A stretch of 64,000 nt of DNA from contig JACKAM010000001.1 in the NCBI GenBank assembly GCA_020635075.1, forward strand, positions 2,180,726 to 2,244,725. Direction: 5' to 3'. This document shows, one piece after another, positions 32,341-41,077 of the stretch. Both the position numbers and the translations under genes were made by a program. Positions within the stretch are counted from its first letter, which is position 1; every line of letters begins with the position of its first letter. Source of the stretch: Pseudobdellovibrionaceae bacterium. GTDB lineage: Bacteria; Bdellovibrionota; Bdellovibrionia; Bdellovibrionales; UBA1609. The notes under the pieces are model-generated. The model was not told the DNA's origin, searched no databases, and saw only the letters and a list, made by a program, of their open reading frames with translations.

Positions 32341-34329
32341 TTACTTACAGTCGTAAAGCCGCTTCATTTTGCAGAGAACTTTCACGCGGTTTGAGACCCG
32401 CTGGAAAATATCCTCGTGGGGCTGGCCGATCTCAGACTTGCCGGTGTTCAATCCTGCAAGACCACGGCGTTTCGGGTCCTTTTCGCCACCAGGGAGATAC
32501 TTTTTGAGATTAAACTTATTAAAGGGGTTCGCGTCCCGTTTGCCTCCACCTAGGCTTGAGGGGCCTCGATACCCACCGCGAGAGTCCACAGGGACTCCAC
32601 TTACAGAATAACCGCCGCCACCACCGACACCCTTTAAGATGTCAGTATCGTAGCCACCGCCTTGGCCTCCGCCCTGACCGCCATCACCGCCAAAGGGAAA
32701 GCCCCCTCCGCCGCCGCCTGAGCCGCCGGTAAAACCGCCACCGTTTTGTGGAACTGCATTGGCTCTTGCTGCCGACCCCATGCCGTCACCAAAAACAGCG
32801 TTTTGTTTTTGCGCATCAACAGTCGGAACATTCAGATCACTGCCATCTACTTTGCGAGTGCCAAAGTCCGCCTGGCTAAACCCACTGCCACTTCCGCGAT
32901 TGACCTGTTGGCCACCGTTCAAGCCTCGGCAAAGAGGATCGTACTGAGCCGCGGGTCCACGACATTTCACACAAATGGGATTAGATGCATTCACCGGATC
33001 ATTACAGTCGCCGTTAAAGACCGGCTGCTGATCAATATCAGGGAATCCTGTGTTTTGTGCCGTCGCGGCCTTCTCGCACATCTCGGCAAACTTACTGGCC
33101 GCTGCACTTTGTACGGCCTGCTGACCCATCGCCGCCACATTGGCATTGTAGCTGGTACAGCGCTCACGACGACCATTGGCTGTCGCCAGCACTGATTGAT
33201 AATTACCCTTCCAACTGGCAGGGCAGCGCTGGCCTTGGCCATTGTTCGCCCGCCAAACAGTATCTAGCTGATCGCAATCACGAAGGACTTGCTTATATTT
33301 GTTCTCCACCTTGCCACAACGATCTTCGCAGCTGCCTTTCTCAGTAAAGCACTTGGCTCCAAGGGCTGTGTTAGCAACCGCTCCACCCATACCGAGTTTT
33401 TTCATAAGTTCGCAGTTCTTGGCAATGCCGTCTGGATCATTGCCGTTGCCACTCATGGCATAAACACCAAGAGCACCCATGGCCAGTGATCCAACGGCTG
33501 CAACCGAGCCCGCACTCGGACCACTTAAGCCCGAGACACATTGAATGGGATCATTACAACAGATCCGCGCCTTGTTCTGCGAGTCTTCACAGTAGTCACG
33601 GTCACTGTTCACTTCAGCTTCCTGGGGAAACCCTGCTGGAGGGCCTTCGCCCACCTGCTGTTGCCCAGGTTGCTGTTCATCAGGATTTCTCGCCTGACTC
33701 GTCTCAGGTCGCCCATCAGCTCCACACTTAGGAATCCCTGACTGCTGAAGAGCCGTATTACCCTCTGGATAACAAGTGGGTTTTCCATCAGCATCGCACA
33801 ATGGGGATGCAGCACCCGCCTGTCTCACATCGTTCACACAAGACGCCGTGGCTGCGCCAGTACCCGGAGCAGCCGGATCCCCTGCCGCAGGATCTCCCAC
33901 CGGCCTTGCCGCCGGCATGGGCGCCGCAATCGGCGCTGCCTTTTGGTTATCAGCACCATTGGGGCAAGGCATGCCAAACTGACAGTTTCCGGAATCAACT
34001 GAACCAACTTCTCCCCCGACAGAGCGACCACCAAACCGGTCCCACTCAATAGGATCCGGAAACTGCACCTGATCCCAACCATAACCATAGCCGGAGAGAT
34101 CTGAATAGTTCTCATTGTAGTGGACCACATTTGAAGTGCTGAGCTTAAAGGAAGGAGTGAATGAACCATCTGGGTGGCGCTTTCCGCAGTGATCCAAGTG
34201 CCTGTCGAACTCATAAGGACAGTGAAGTCCCTGATCACCTTCTTCGGCCCATGTATTGGGGACCACCAAAAATGAGGTCGCCACAAGTAAACACACGGAT
34301 TTCCAGGAGAACTCGGAAAGAAGCTTCAT
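32341..34329 (-). CDS. Gly-rich secreted protein, family copy 3 (unit 3)
   Basis: 662 aa from ATG 34329 with AAGGGTGGGA 5 nt upstream. Signal peptide SVCLLVATSFLVVPNTWA. Its N-terminal half follows copy 2 (CPYEFDRHLDHCGKRHPDGS), the middle is nearly identical in DNA to copy 2, but the last ~80 codons match copy 1 better (KRDANPFNKFNLKKYLPGGE in copies 1 and 3 versus RDPNPFNKFNLKNYLPGGE in 2). It is thus a mosaic. The Gly tract carries a GGDGGQGGGQGGG variant shared with copy 4. Confidence 0.85.
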   Translation of the reverse strand: MKLLSEFSWKSVCLLVATSFLVVPNTWAEEGDQGLHCPYEFDRHLDHCGKRHPDGSFTPSFKLSTSNVVHYNENYSDLSGYGYGWDQVQFPDPIEWDRFGGRSVGGEVGSVDSGNCQFGMPCPNGADNQKAAPIAAPMPAARPVGDPAAGDPAAPGTGAATASCVNDVRQAGAASPLCDADGKPTCYPEGNTALQQSGIPKCGADGRPETSQARNPDEQQPGQQQVGEGPPAGFPQEAEVNSDRDYCEDSQNKARICCNDPIQCVSGLSGPSAGSVAAVGSLAMGALGVYAMSGNGNDPDGIAKNCELMKKLGMGGAVANTALGAKCFTEKGSCEDRCGKVENKYKQVLRDCDQLDTVWRANNGQGQRCPASWKGNYQSVLATANGRRERCTSYNANVAAMGQQAVQSAAASKFAEMCEKAATAQNTGFPDIDQQPVFNGDCNDPVNASNPICVKCRGPAAQYDPLCRGLNGGQQVNRGSGSGFSQADFGTRKVDGSDLNVPTVDAQKQNAVFGDGMGSAARANAVPQNGGGFTGGSGGGGGGFPFGGDGGQGGGQGGGYDTDILKGVGGGGGYSVSGVPVDSRGGYRGPSSLGGGKRDANPFNKFNLKKYLPGGEKDPKRRGLAGLNTGKSEIGQPHEDIFQRVSNRVKVLCKMKRLYDCK

Positions 34330-34378
34330 ATTTGTCCCACCCTTAATCGAGCCATGGCAGATCACCTGGCCCAAAGTC

Positions 34379-34406
34379 TTATCGACTGAGGGGACGCCTC
34401 ACTTTA
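34379..34406 (-). promoter_or_regulatory. shared promoter-like element of Gly-rich gene 3
   Basis: TAAA-N16-GTCGATAA on the minus strand, 50 bp before the start codon. Confidence 0.5.
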
Positions 34407-34628
34407 GGACAAAACGTGAGCCCAATACATTTGTGATGGTATTAATGGCATCAAGTGGGCCAGTTTGTTAATGGCAAAGGCTTCAAATGCTGCCGAAGTG
34501 TTGCTCAGACAGCTCATTTATTGACTTGGATTCATCAGAACTGGCTTGCTGCTTCCGGGACTCTGAAACCCCAGAAGTTCTTTTGATGAACAGGCCAGTA
34601 GGGTTGTTAGGCTATTGATGCATTCAGA

Positions 34629-35834
34629 CTAGTTCCTCCCAAATTTACGGCGAAACTCCATAAAGTGGTCGTAGAAGGAGTTCCCATTGATGGCGAAATT
34701 TCCCCTTCTATAGAGGTCAAATTCCCCATAGTCTGGAGTGCCTGCAGGATAGTACCCTCGATGAACAGCGACAAAGTGCGGACGATTCGCCGCCAGCATT
34801 GCCAGTGCTGAACCAGATGAAATCGAAAACGTATCTCCATCATGGATCACAATACCATTCAACCCATTTAGCTGGTGGTCACTAGGCACTTCATAGAGCT
34901 TAAAGGGCTCGCAGTTTTTTTGGACCACGATCTTTTTGTCTCCACTAAAACCAACAGTCATCACAACATTAGGTAAAGTCTTACGATCAATCTTTTTAAA
35001 GGGAAGAACTGGCACCTGTTTGTCTTTCGGTACAGCCACGGCCTGGGATTTGATTTCCTTCCAGTTTTGATCTAAAGGTCCCACCCGCGCACCGACTCTT
35101 TCCTTCAGCTTGATAAAGGCGTAATCCTTATGAGGCTCTCGCTCCTCATCATTGGTTCCAAACTCATAGTCCTCAATCTCATAGTAACGCCACTCGTAAG
35201 GCTCTGCCGGGTTCTTTCTCACACTCTCGGGGACCCATACTTTTACAGAAAAAGTAAACTTTTTGATTTCTTGATCTGTCATCCGTCTACCCGACCGGTG
35301 GTCTCGAAATGTATGAGCTGTTGTGATCACCATATCCCCATCCATGACAAGATGGCTCGATGACTGGCAGGGCCCTCCAGCTGGTGTTTTACATGCCCCA
35401 TCCCGCCCGTCGTAAAACATGGCTCCGACACCATAAAACATCTTATCCACATCAGTGGCGGTGCGGTCATAGGGCAACGGACAGCGGCTATCTCGGCCCA
35501 TGATGGCCGCAGGAATCACCTGCCCAAACTGCTTTAAGTTTTTCGCCAGGCCCGGCGAGTTGTCGCAGCCCTCGGGATGATAGCCATCGACAGGCTCGGT
35601 CCAACGCAAGACTGCCGGTGTGAATTGACCGCCGTAGATAGAGGACCCTCCATCACTAATAACGTAATCACCTCGGTGGGAGCTCGCACTGCCGGCGGCA
35701 AGGCTGGTGACAGAAACGGACAAACCAAAGACAAAAATGAGAACTAGAGCAACAGGCCCACGGCCCACTAAAGATCGAGATAATCGATCTAACCGGCGAT
35801 AGATTTGGTCTACAGGTGATGGGACCTTGTTCAT
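34629..35834 (-). CDS. secreted trypsin-like serine protease, copy 4 (unit 3)
   Basis: 401 aa. N-terminal charged stretch then VALVLIFVFGLSVSVTSLAAG, like copy 3. Triad: His in TTAHTFRD, Asp in DYAFIKL, Ser in SSGSALAML. The only protease of its unit, and it looks like a hybrid: N-terminal part as in copy 3, central part (AVAVPKDKQVPVLPFKKI) as in copy 2, which is the second gene of the other pair. A deletion or recombination between two tandem protease genes would give this. The gap 34375-34628 downstream resembles 21407-21633 and 40849-41077 and holds no gene. Confidence 0.86.
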   Translation of the reverse strand: MNKVPSPVDQIYRRLDRLSRSLVGRGPVALVLIFVFGLSVSVTSLAAGSASSHRGDYVISDGGSSIYGGQFTPAVLRWTEPVDGYHPEGCDNSPGLAKNLKQFGQVIPAAIMGRDSRCPLPYDRTATDVDKMFYGVGAMFYDGRDGACKTPAGGPCQSSSHLVMDGDMVITTAHTFRDHRSGRRMTDQEIKKFTFSVKVWVPESVRKNPAEPYEWRYYEIEDYEFGTNDEEREPHKDYAFIKLKERVGARVGPLDQNWKEIKSQAVAVPKDKQVPVLPFKKIDRKTLPNVVMTVGFSGDKKIVVQKNCEPFKLYEVPSDHQLNGLNGIVIHDGDTFSISSGSALAMLAANRPHFVAVHRGYYPAGTPDYGEFDLYRRGNFAINGNSFYDHFMEFRRKFGRN

Positions 35835-36025
35835 GCTAATTGAGTCTTCCTTTAGTCCTGAATTCCTAGCTAAATCCGTACCAAATCAAAACGATTGAAA
35901 GCCCTCAGGCCCCCATCGCTTCGCCCTCAATATCGGGATTTTTCACGCACTTTTGGATTTCTTGGAAAATCGGAGAATATTTTTACACTTCAAATTACAT
36001 TCTCGACGGACGCCTCAGCCTCGAT

Positions 36026-36061
36026 TCCGAAACTTCGGACAAATCTGTCCGAAAACTCGGA
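36026..36061. promoter_or_regulatory. tandem TCCGA...GGA palindromes before the B1 operon
   Basis: TCCGAAACTTCGGA (36026-36039) and TCCGAAAACTCGGA (36048-36061), starts 22 bp apart, 138 bp before the ATG. The 365-bp divergent region 35835-36199 also holds the protease upstream block (35928-35967) and is closely matched by 43423-43791. Confidence 0.7.
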
Positions 36062-36199
36062 CTGGATTTGGCTCAGATCAAAATAAACGAGGTTTAAGGC
36101 CTGAGAGCCCCGGCCCTGGCCTTGCTCTATGGGGGGCATCACTGTTTTGGAGCCATCGACAGATGGACTGAATTCTTTCAACAATAAGGGGTTTTGAAT

Positions 36200-38041
36200 A
36201 TGCGGTGGATATTTGGAGTCATGGCCGTGATCGGATTAGGCACTCCCGAGTTGGCGTGGGCCGACTCTCTGGCTCAGACGGAATTGTGCGAGTTTATGAA
36301 TCAAGAGACCACAAGGCGAAGTCAGTGGCAGCAAAGCCAAATCGAGGGGATGGAGTTTGAGCTACCCACAATCAAGGAGGGTTGGGCTGGGGCCAATCCC
36401 TACGAATCTTGGACAAAGAGCCAATGGAAAGGCAAACATATAGACCCCAATCCCCTGGAGGACATCCAGGAGTTACAGGGCCTCAAGTCCGCTCATAGCC
36501 TACTCTCTCATGTGGACAACCCTTGGGAAAAAATGGACCAAAACGTCAAAGAGGTCCTATCCAGTCTTTATCAAAGATCCCAGTCTCTCAATCAATCTAA
36601 AGGACTTGTGCGCCAAGTGCTAAAAAAACACGGCTGTAGCTCTGACGTAGTCGATCAATACACCACTTCAGAAATCACCAGCTCAACTGTGCTCCCAGAA
36701 CTGGCAGAACAGATCGATCCTGCCCTAAAGACTCCTAATTGGTTTGAAAACCAACAACTCGGCTCACTAAGCGAAGGGATAAAAGATAAACTCCTGAAAC
36801 TCTCCAGAACGGCAGCCTGGGACAAATCAGAGTACAACGCGCCCTGCGCTCAAGCCCTACAGACTGCCGAAACCATATGTTCGGGACTTGTAGGCTCAGA
36901 GCAGGTTTACTTCTTTTTGCAGACGCAACAGGAAAACAACAAGAGACCAACTGAGAAATTGGCAGCCGACTCCGGGGAAGACAGCACTCGAAGCGCAAAT
37001 AACCCACGTGCAGACAATACGAACAGAGTGACAGTTTGTCTGCCATCCGGCGGGACCAGTCCATCGGGCGATGCCAACTACGCCAAGTTCTCGTTCCATA
37101 ATATGCAAAGATTCGAGCAATACGGATGGCCCAAAATGCTCAAAGGCATTCACAATCAGGTGAGAGATTGCCGGCAAATCAGAAGGCAGAGCTCCTGTAA
37201 TCTCAAACTCGCCATGCGCGACCTTGAAGAAATCCGGGACCATCAGCTCCAGGACAGTCGTTTTAACCTTAACCCCTCCCCCGAACGCACCTTCCGACGA
37301 GCAAACTTCGACCAGGGACTTCCCCACTGCTACATTAAAACACCGGAATGCATGGGCCGTATCGACCAACACCTCAAGAAAAGCGGCTACGATGGCGGGC
37401 TCGACGAGTTTTGTCAGTTTCAAACCTCCCCCGCCGATATATGCGGACCCCTGCAATGGACCGAGAACGGGCCGCGAAGGGCGAAGTCCTACGACTACTT
37501 GGTCGTTCAAAGTGATCAATTCATCAAAGATCTCCTCGACTCACGAAGCCCCGAAGAATATTATAAGGATCCTGTCACGACCACTATAGTCGCAGGGGGA
37601 GTCATCGGAGGTGTAGCCGGTGGGGTCTCGGCAGGGTTGAACAGCAACTGGGATCCGGAATCCATCGGAAAAGGGATCTTGGTCGGATCAGCTACCGGGG
37701 CTTTGACAGTCATGAGCGCAGGGACAAACTTTTCCACAGCAATCATTGCCGGAGGATTCTTGTCGGGAGGATCGGACGTTATTCATCAAATATGGATCGA
37801 ACGAGAAGAAACTATCAATCTGGGCCGAACAGCAAAATCGGTTCTCGTCGGTGGCATTGCTGGGGGTGTAGCGCAAGGGGCGGGAAATCTTGCCTATCAC
37901 AAAACAAAAGTTCTTCACGAATCTTTCAATACTCTTTCATCAAGGCAGGCTCTTAATGAAGTCCTTGCAAGTGCTACAACTTCCGCATCGGTTGCAGTCG
38001 GAACTCAATTCCTTGAGCACCTTGGGGAGTGCAGACCGTGA
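36200..38041 (+). CDS. exported polymorphic toxin B1 with hydrophobic C-terminal domain
   Basis: 613 aa from ATG 36200 (AAGGGG 8 nt upstream). Signal peptide WIFGVMAVIGLGTPELAWA. Residues ~25-415 are a helical, Cys-containing domain (EIRDHQLQDSRFNLNPSPER, HCYIKTPECMGRIDQH) nearly identical to B2. After CG at residue 415 the sequence is unique: three or four Gly-rich hydrophobic stretches (TTTIVAGGVIGGVAGGVSAG, GILVGSATGALTVMSAG, AIIAGGFLSGGSDVI, VLVGGIAGGVAQGAG) and an Ala/Ser-rich end. Such glycine-zipper stretches suggest membrane insertion. The next gene encodes a multi-span membrane protein, as with pore-forming colicins and their immunity proteins. Function is inferred from this pairing. 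Confidence 0.75.
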   Translation: MRWIFGVMAVIGLGTPELAWADSLAQTELCEFMNQETTRRSQWQQSQIEGMEFELPTIKEGWAGANPYESWTKSQWKGKHIDPNPLEDIQELQGLKSAHSLLSHVDNPWEKMDQNVKEVLSSLYQRSQSLNQSKGLVRQVLKKHGCSSDVVDQYTTSEITSSTVLPELAEQIDPALKTPNWFENQQLGSLSEGIKDKLLKLSRTAAWDKSEYNAPCAQALQTAETICSGLVGSEQVYFFLQTQQENNKRPTEKLAADSGEDSTRSANNPRADNTNRVTVCLPSGGTSPSGDANYAKFSFHNMQRFEQYGWPKMLKGIHNQVRDCRQIRRQSSCNLKLAMRDLEEIRDHQLQDSRFNLNPSPERTFRRANFDQGLPHCYIKTPECMGRIDQHLKKSGYDGGLDEFCQFQTSPADICGPLQWTENGPRRAKSYDYLVVQSDQFIKDLLDSRSPEEYYKDPVTTTIVAGGVIGGVAGGVSAGLNSNWDPESIGKGILVGSATGALTVMSAGTNFSTAIIAGGFLSGGSDVIHQIWIEREETINLGRTAKSVLVGGIAGGVAQGAGNLAYHKTKVLHESFNTLSSRQALNEVLASATTSASVAVGTQFLEHLGECRP

Positions 38042-38104
38042 TCTTCCATCATTTCATCATAATTAGAATTCAGATTTTTGAATTGTGCTTACCAGGAAGA
38101 AAAT

Positions 38105-38581
38105 ATGACAGATGACCAGCTTGTGACGGTTGTCACAATTGCCATACCAGTCCTGTTGATTCTAAACCTGCTTGAACGGCGCAGGATAATGAAGAAGATT
38201 TGGGAAGGTGCGGAAAACCGCGGGGCGATCGAAAAAGGGCTCGTTATCAACAGAATTGGATTTGTCCTTGGGATCGCTCTTTTACTCATGTTCTACTATC
38301 AGGTCTTTTGGATCGGCCAGCTTGGCCATAGACCGCTCACTCACAGAGAGATTTGTCTGTGGGCGATCGGTCTGTTTGGGCCAGCTCTCGCCGGACTTTC
38401 CATTTTCAGACACTTCCTCAAGAAGAAATATAGGGATTCACAAGACCCTGGAGATCTGAGAAGGATTCAGCTCAGACTTTATAGCAACACCTTTTACATT
38501 ATCTGTTGTTACGCGATCTTGTTCTTTCATCTATTTCAGTACATCCGAATTCTCATGGGATGGGTGGAGTACCCAGAATGA
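38105..38581 (+). CDS. membrane immunity protein of toxin B1
   Basis: 158 aa from ATG 38105 (AGGAAG 6 nt upstream). Four hydrophobic segments: LVTVVTIAIPVLLILNL, RIGFVLGIALLLMFYYQVF, LWAIGLFGPALAGLSIF and FYIICCYAILFFHLFQYI, separated by basic loops. It follows the B1 toxin by 63 bp. An inner-membrane immunity protein fits a toxin that acts on that membrane. No known family recognised. Confidence 0.72.
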   Translation: MTDDQLVTVVTIAIPVLLILNLLERRRIMKKIWEGAENRGAIEKGLVINRIGFVLGIALLLMFYYQVFWIGQLGHRPLTHREICLWAIGLFGPALAGLSIFRHFLKKKYRDSQDPGDLRRIQLRLYSNTFYIICCYAILFFHLFQYIRILMGWVEYPE

Positions 38582-38718
38582 GCAAGGAGCCGTCGTTTGG
38601 CTATTGCTCCTGGCAACAAGCCAGGAGCTTGAATACTCCTGCAATCGAGGCACGGCCAGGCCAATCTCCCAAACACTGACAGCGGCTCAGGAAGAGGACC
38701 TATCTCCGATGAAATTGA

Positions 38719-38792
38719 CTCAGAGACAACTCGGATAGGACCAAAGAAGACTTCGCCGAGTTCGGCATCACTTCGACGATTACAACGACTAG
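38719..38792 (+). pseudogene. relic of an A-type immunity gene
   Basis: About 74 bp match the 3' end of the A1 and A2 immunity genes (DNSDWTKEDFAEFGI region). TGG has become TAG and bases are lost near ATCAATATCGACGAC, shifting the frame. Nothing of the 5' half remains in 38582-38718. It shows that an A-type unit once ended here before the B1 unit took its place. Confidence 0.78.
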
Positions 38793-38817
38793 CTCGTTTT
38801 GGGGCGAATATGGGTAT

Positions 38818-40803
38818 CTACTTACAGTCGTAAAGCCGCTTCATTTTGCAGAGAACTTTCACGCGGTTTGAGACCCGCTGGAAAATATCCTCGTGGGGCT
38901 GGCCGATCTCAGACTTGCCGGTGTTCAATCCTGCAAGACCACGGCGTTTCGGGTCCTTTTCGCCACCAGGAAGGTAGTTTTTAAGATTAAACTTGTTAAA
39001 GGGATTTGGGTCTCTTTTGCCATCACCAAGACTTGATGGTCCGCGATAACCACCGCGAGAGTCCACTGGAACTCCACTTACAGAATAACCGCCTCCACCA
39101 CCGACACCCTTTAAGATGTCCGTGTCATAGCCGCCACCTTGGCCACCACCCTGACCCCCATCGCCGCCAAAGGGAAAGCCTCCGCCGCCGCCTGAGCCGC
39201 CGGTAAAGCCGCCACCATTTTGTGGAACGCCATTGGCTCTTGCAGCCGATCCCATGCCGTCACCAAATACAGCGTTTTGTTTTTGCGCATCAACAGTCGG
39301 TACATTCAAGTCACTGCCGTCGACTTTGCGAGTACCAAAGTCCGCCTGGCTAAAGCCACTGCCATTGCCACGGTTGACCTGTTGGCCGCCGTTTAAGCCT
39401 CGGCAAAGAGGATCGTACTGAGCCGCAGGGCCACGACACTTCACACAAATGGGATTGGACGCATTCACCGGATCATTACAGTCGCCGTTAAATACAGGCT
39501 GCTGATCAATATCTGGAAAACCTGTGTTTTGTGCCGTCGCAGCCTTCTCGCACATCTCAGCAAACTTACTAGCCGCTGCACTTTGTACGGCCTGCTGACC
39601 CATGGCTGCTACATTTGCATTATAACTGGTGCAACGTTCACGGCGACCATTGGCAGTGGCAAATACCGATTGATAATTACTCTTCCAACTGGCAGGACAC
39701 CGCTGACCTTGCCCTTTGTTTTGCCGCCAAACAGTTTCCAATTGGTCACAGTCGCGAAGAACTTGTTTATATTTGTTCTCCACTTTTTCGCAGCGATCTT
39801 CGCAAGAGCCCTTTTCAGTAAAACACTTGGCTCCAAGTGCTGTGTTAGCAACAGCGCCACCTTGACCAAGGGCCTTCATCAACTGGCAGTTTTTAGCAAT
39901 TCCATCGGGATCATTGCCGTTGCCACTCATGGCATAAATGCCGAGGGCACCCATGGCCAGTGATCCAACGGCTGCCACCGAGCCCGCACTCGGACCACTT
40001 AAGCCCGAGACACATTGAATGGGATCATTACAACAGATCCGCGCCTTGTTCTGTGAGTCTTCACAGTAGTCACGGTCACTGTTCACTTCAGCTTCCTGGG
40101 GAAATCCTGCCGGAGGTCCTTCACCCACTTGCTGCTGTCCGGGTTGCTGTTCGTCAGGGTTTCTGGCCTGACCGGTCTCGGGACGACCGTCGGGTCCACA
40201 CTTGAGAATTCCTGACTGTTGAAGGGCCGTATTGCCCTCTGGATAACAAGTGGGAGATCCATCCGCATCGCAAAGAGGTGAACCGGCACTAGCCTGCCTC
40301 ACGTCATTCACACAAGAAGCTGTTGTTGCACCGGCGCCAGGATTCGTCGGATCCGTCTTACTCGGATCACCATTCTCGGGCCTTGCCGCCGGCATCGGTG
40401 CCGCAACCGGCGCAGCCTTTTGTGGATCAGCACCGTTGGGGCAAGGCATTCCAAACTGACAAGTAGACGAGGCTCCGAGGGATTCGCCAGCTCGGGGGGC
40501 CGATCCAAACCGATCCCACTCAATGGGATCCGGAAACTGCACTTCATCCCAACCCACTCCGTAACCAGAAAGGTTGGAGTAGTTCTCATTGTAGTGGACC
40601 ACATTCGAAGTGCTCAGTTTGAAGGATGGAGTGAATGAACCATCTGGGTGGCGCTTTCCACAGTGATTCATATGCCTGTCGAACTCATAGGGGCAATGAA
40701 GACCCGGATCACCCTCTTCGGCCCAAGTCATGGGGGCCCAAAAGAAAGAAGTCATCGCAAGTAAACACACGGATTTCCAGGAAAACACGGAAAGAAGCTT
40801 CAT
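38818..40803 (-). CDS. Gly-rich secreted protein, family copy 4 (unit 4)
   Basis: 661 aa from ATG 40803 with AAGGGTGGGA 5 nt upstream. Signal peptide SVCLLAMTSFFWAPMTWA. N-terminal domain as in copies 2 and 3; the middle (GIYAMSGNGNDPDG, KNCQLMKALGQGGA) shares variants with copy 1. It ends with the invariant VKVLCKMKRLYDCK. The reassortment of variants among the four copies points to repeated gene conversion. Its stop is 26 bp from the immunity relic. Confidence 0.85.
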   Translation of the reverse strand: MKLLSVFSWKSVCLLAMTSFFWAPMTWAEEGDPGLHCPYEFDRHMNHCGKRHPDGSFTPSFKLSTSNVVHYNENYSNLSGYGVGWDEVQFPDPIEWDRFGSAPRAGESLGASSTCQFGMPCPNGADPQKAAPVAAPMPAARPENGDPSKTDPTNPGAGATTASCVNDVRQASAGSPLCDADGSPTCYPEGNTALQQSGILKCGPDGRPETGQARNPDEQQPGQQQVGEGPPAGFPQEAEVNSDRDYCEDSQNKARICCNDPIQCVSGLSGPSAGSVAAVGSLAMGALGIYAMSGNGNDPDGIAKNCQLMKALGQGGAVANTALGAKCFTEKGSCEDRCEKVENKYKQVLRDCDQLETVWRQNKGQGQRCPASWKSNYQSVFATANGRRERCTSYNANVAAMGQQAVQSAAASKFAEMCEKAATAQNTGFPDIDQQPVFNGDCNDPVNASNPICVKCRGPAAQYDPLCRGLNGGQQVNRGNGSGFSQADFGTRKVDGSDLNVPTVDAQKQNAVFGDGMGSAARANGVPQNGGGFTGGSGGGGGFPFGGDGGQGGGQGGGYDTDILKGVGGGGGYSVSGVPVDSRGGYRGPSSLGDGKRDPNPFNKFNLKNYLPGGEKDPKRRGLAGLNTGKSEIGQPHEDIFQRVSNRVKVLCKMKRLYDCK

Positions 40804-40852
40804 ATTTGTCCCACCCTTAATGGGGCCATGGCAGATCACCTGGCCCAAAGTC

Positions 40853-40880
40853 TTATCGACTGAGGGGACGCCTCACTTTA
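40853..40880 (-). promoter_or_regulatory. shared promoter-like element of Gly-rich gene 4
   Basis: TAAA-N16-GTCGATAA on the minus strand, 50 bp before the start codon. Confidence 0.5.
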
Positions 40881-41077
40881 GAACAATCAGTGATCCAATT
40901 GCATTTGTCGAGTAATCACCTCTTCTGGAATCAAATGCTGCCAAAGTGTTGCTCAAAAAACCCTTTTGTTAACTTGGATTAATTAAGACAGATTCTCCGC
41001 CTTCTGGATAGCACAACCGCGCGAGGTTCTTTCGAAGACAAGGCCAGGATGATTTCGAAACCTGTAGCACCTTCGGA

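Noticed and set aside
36896..37519. 207-codon open frame antisense to toxin B1 (and a matching one at 44488-45015 under B2)
   Set aside because: Shadow of a well-supported coding region; present in both only because the DNA is duplicated. No start signals.
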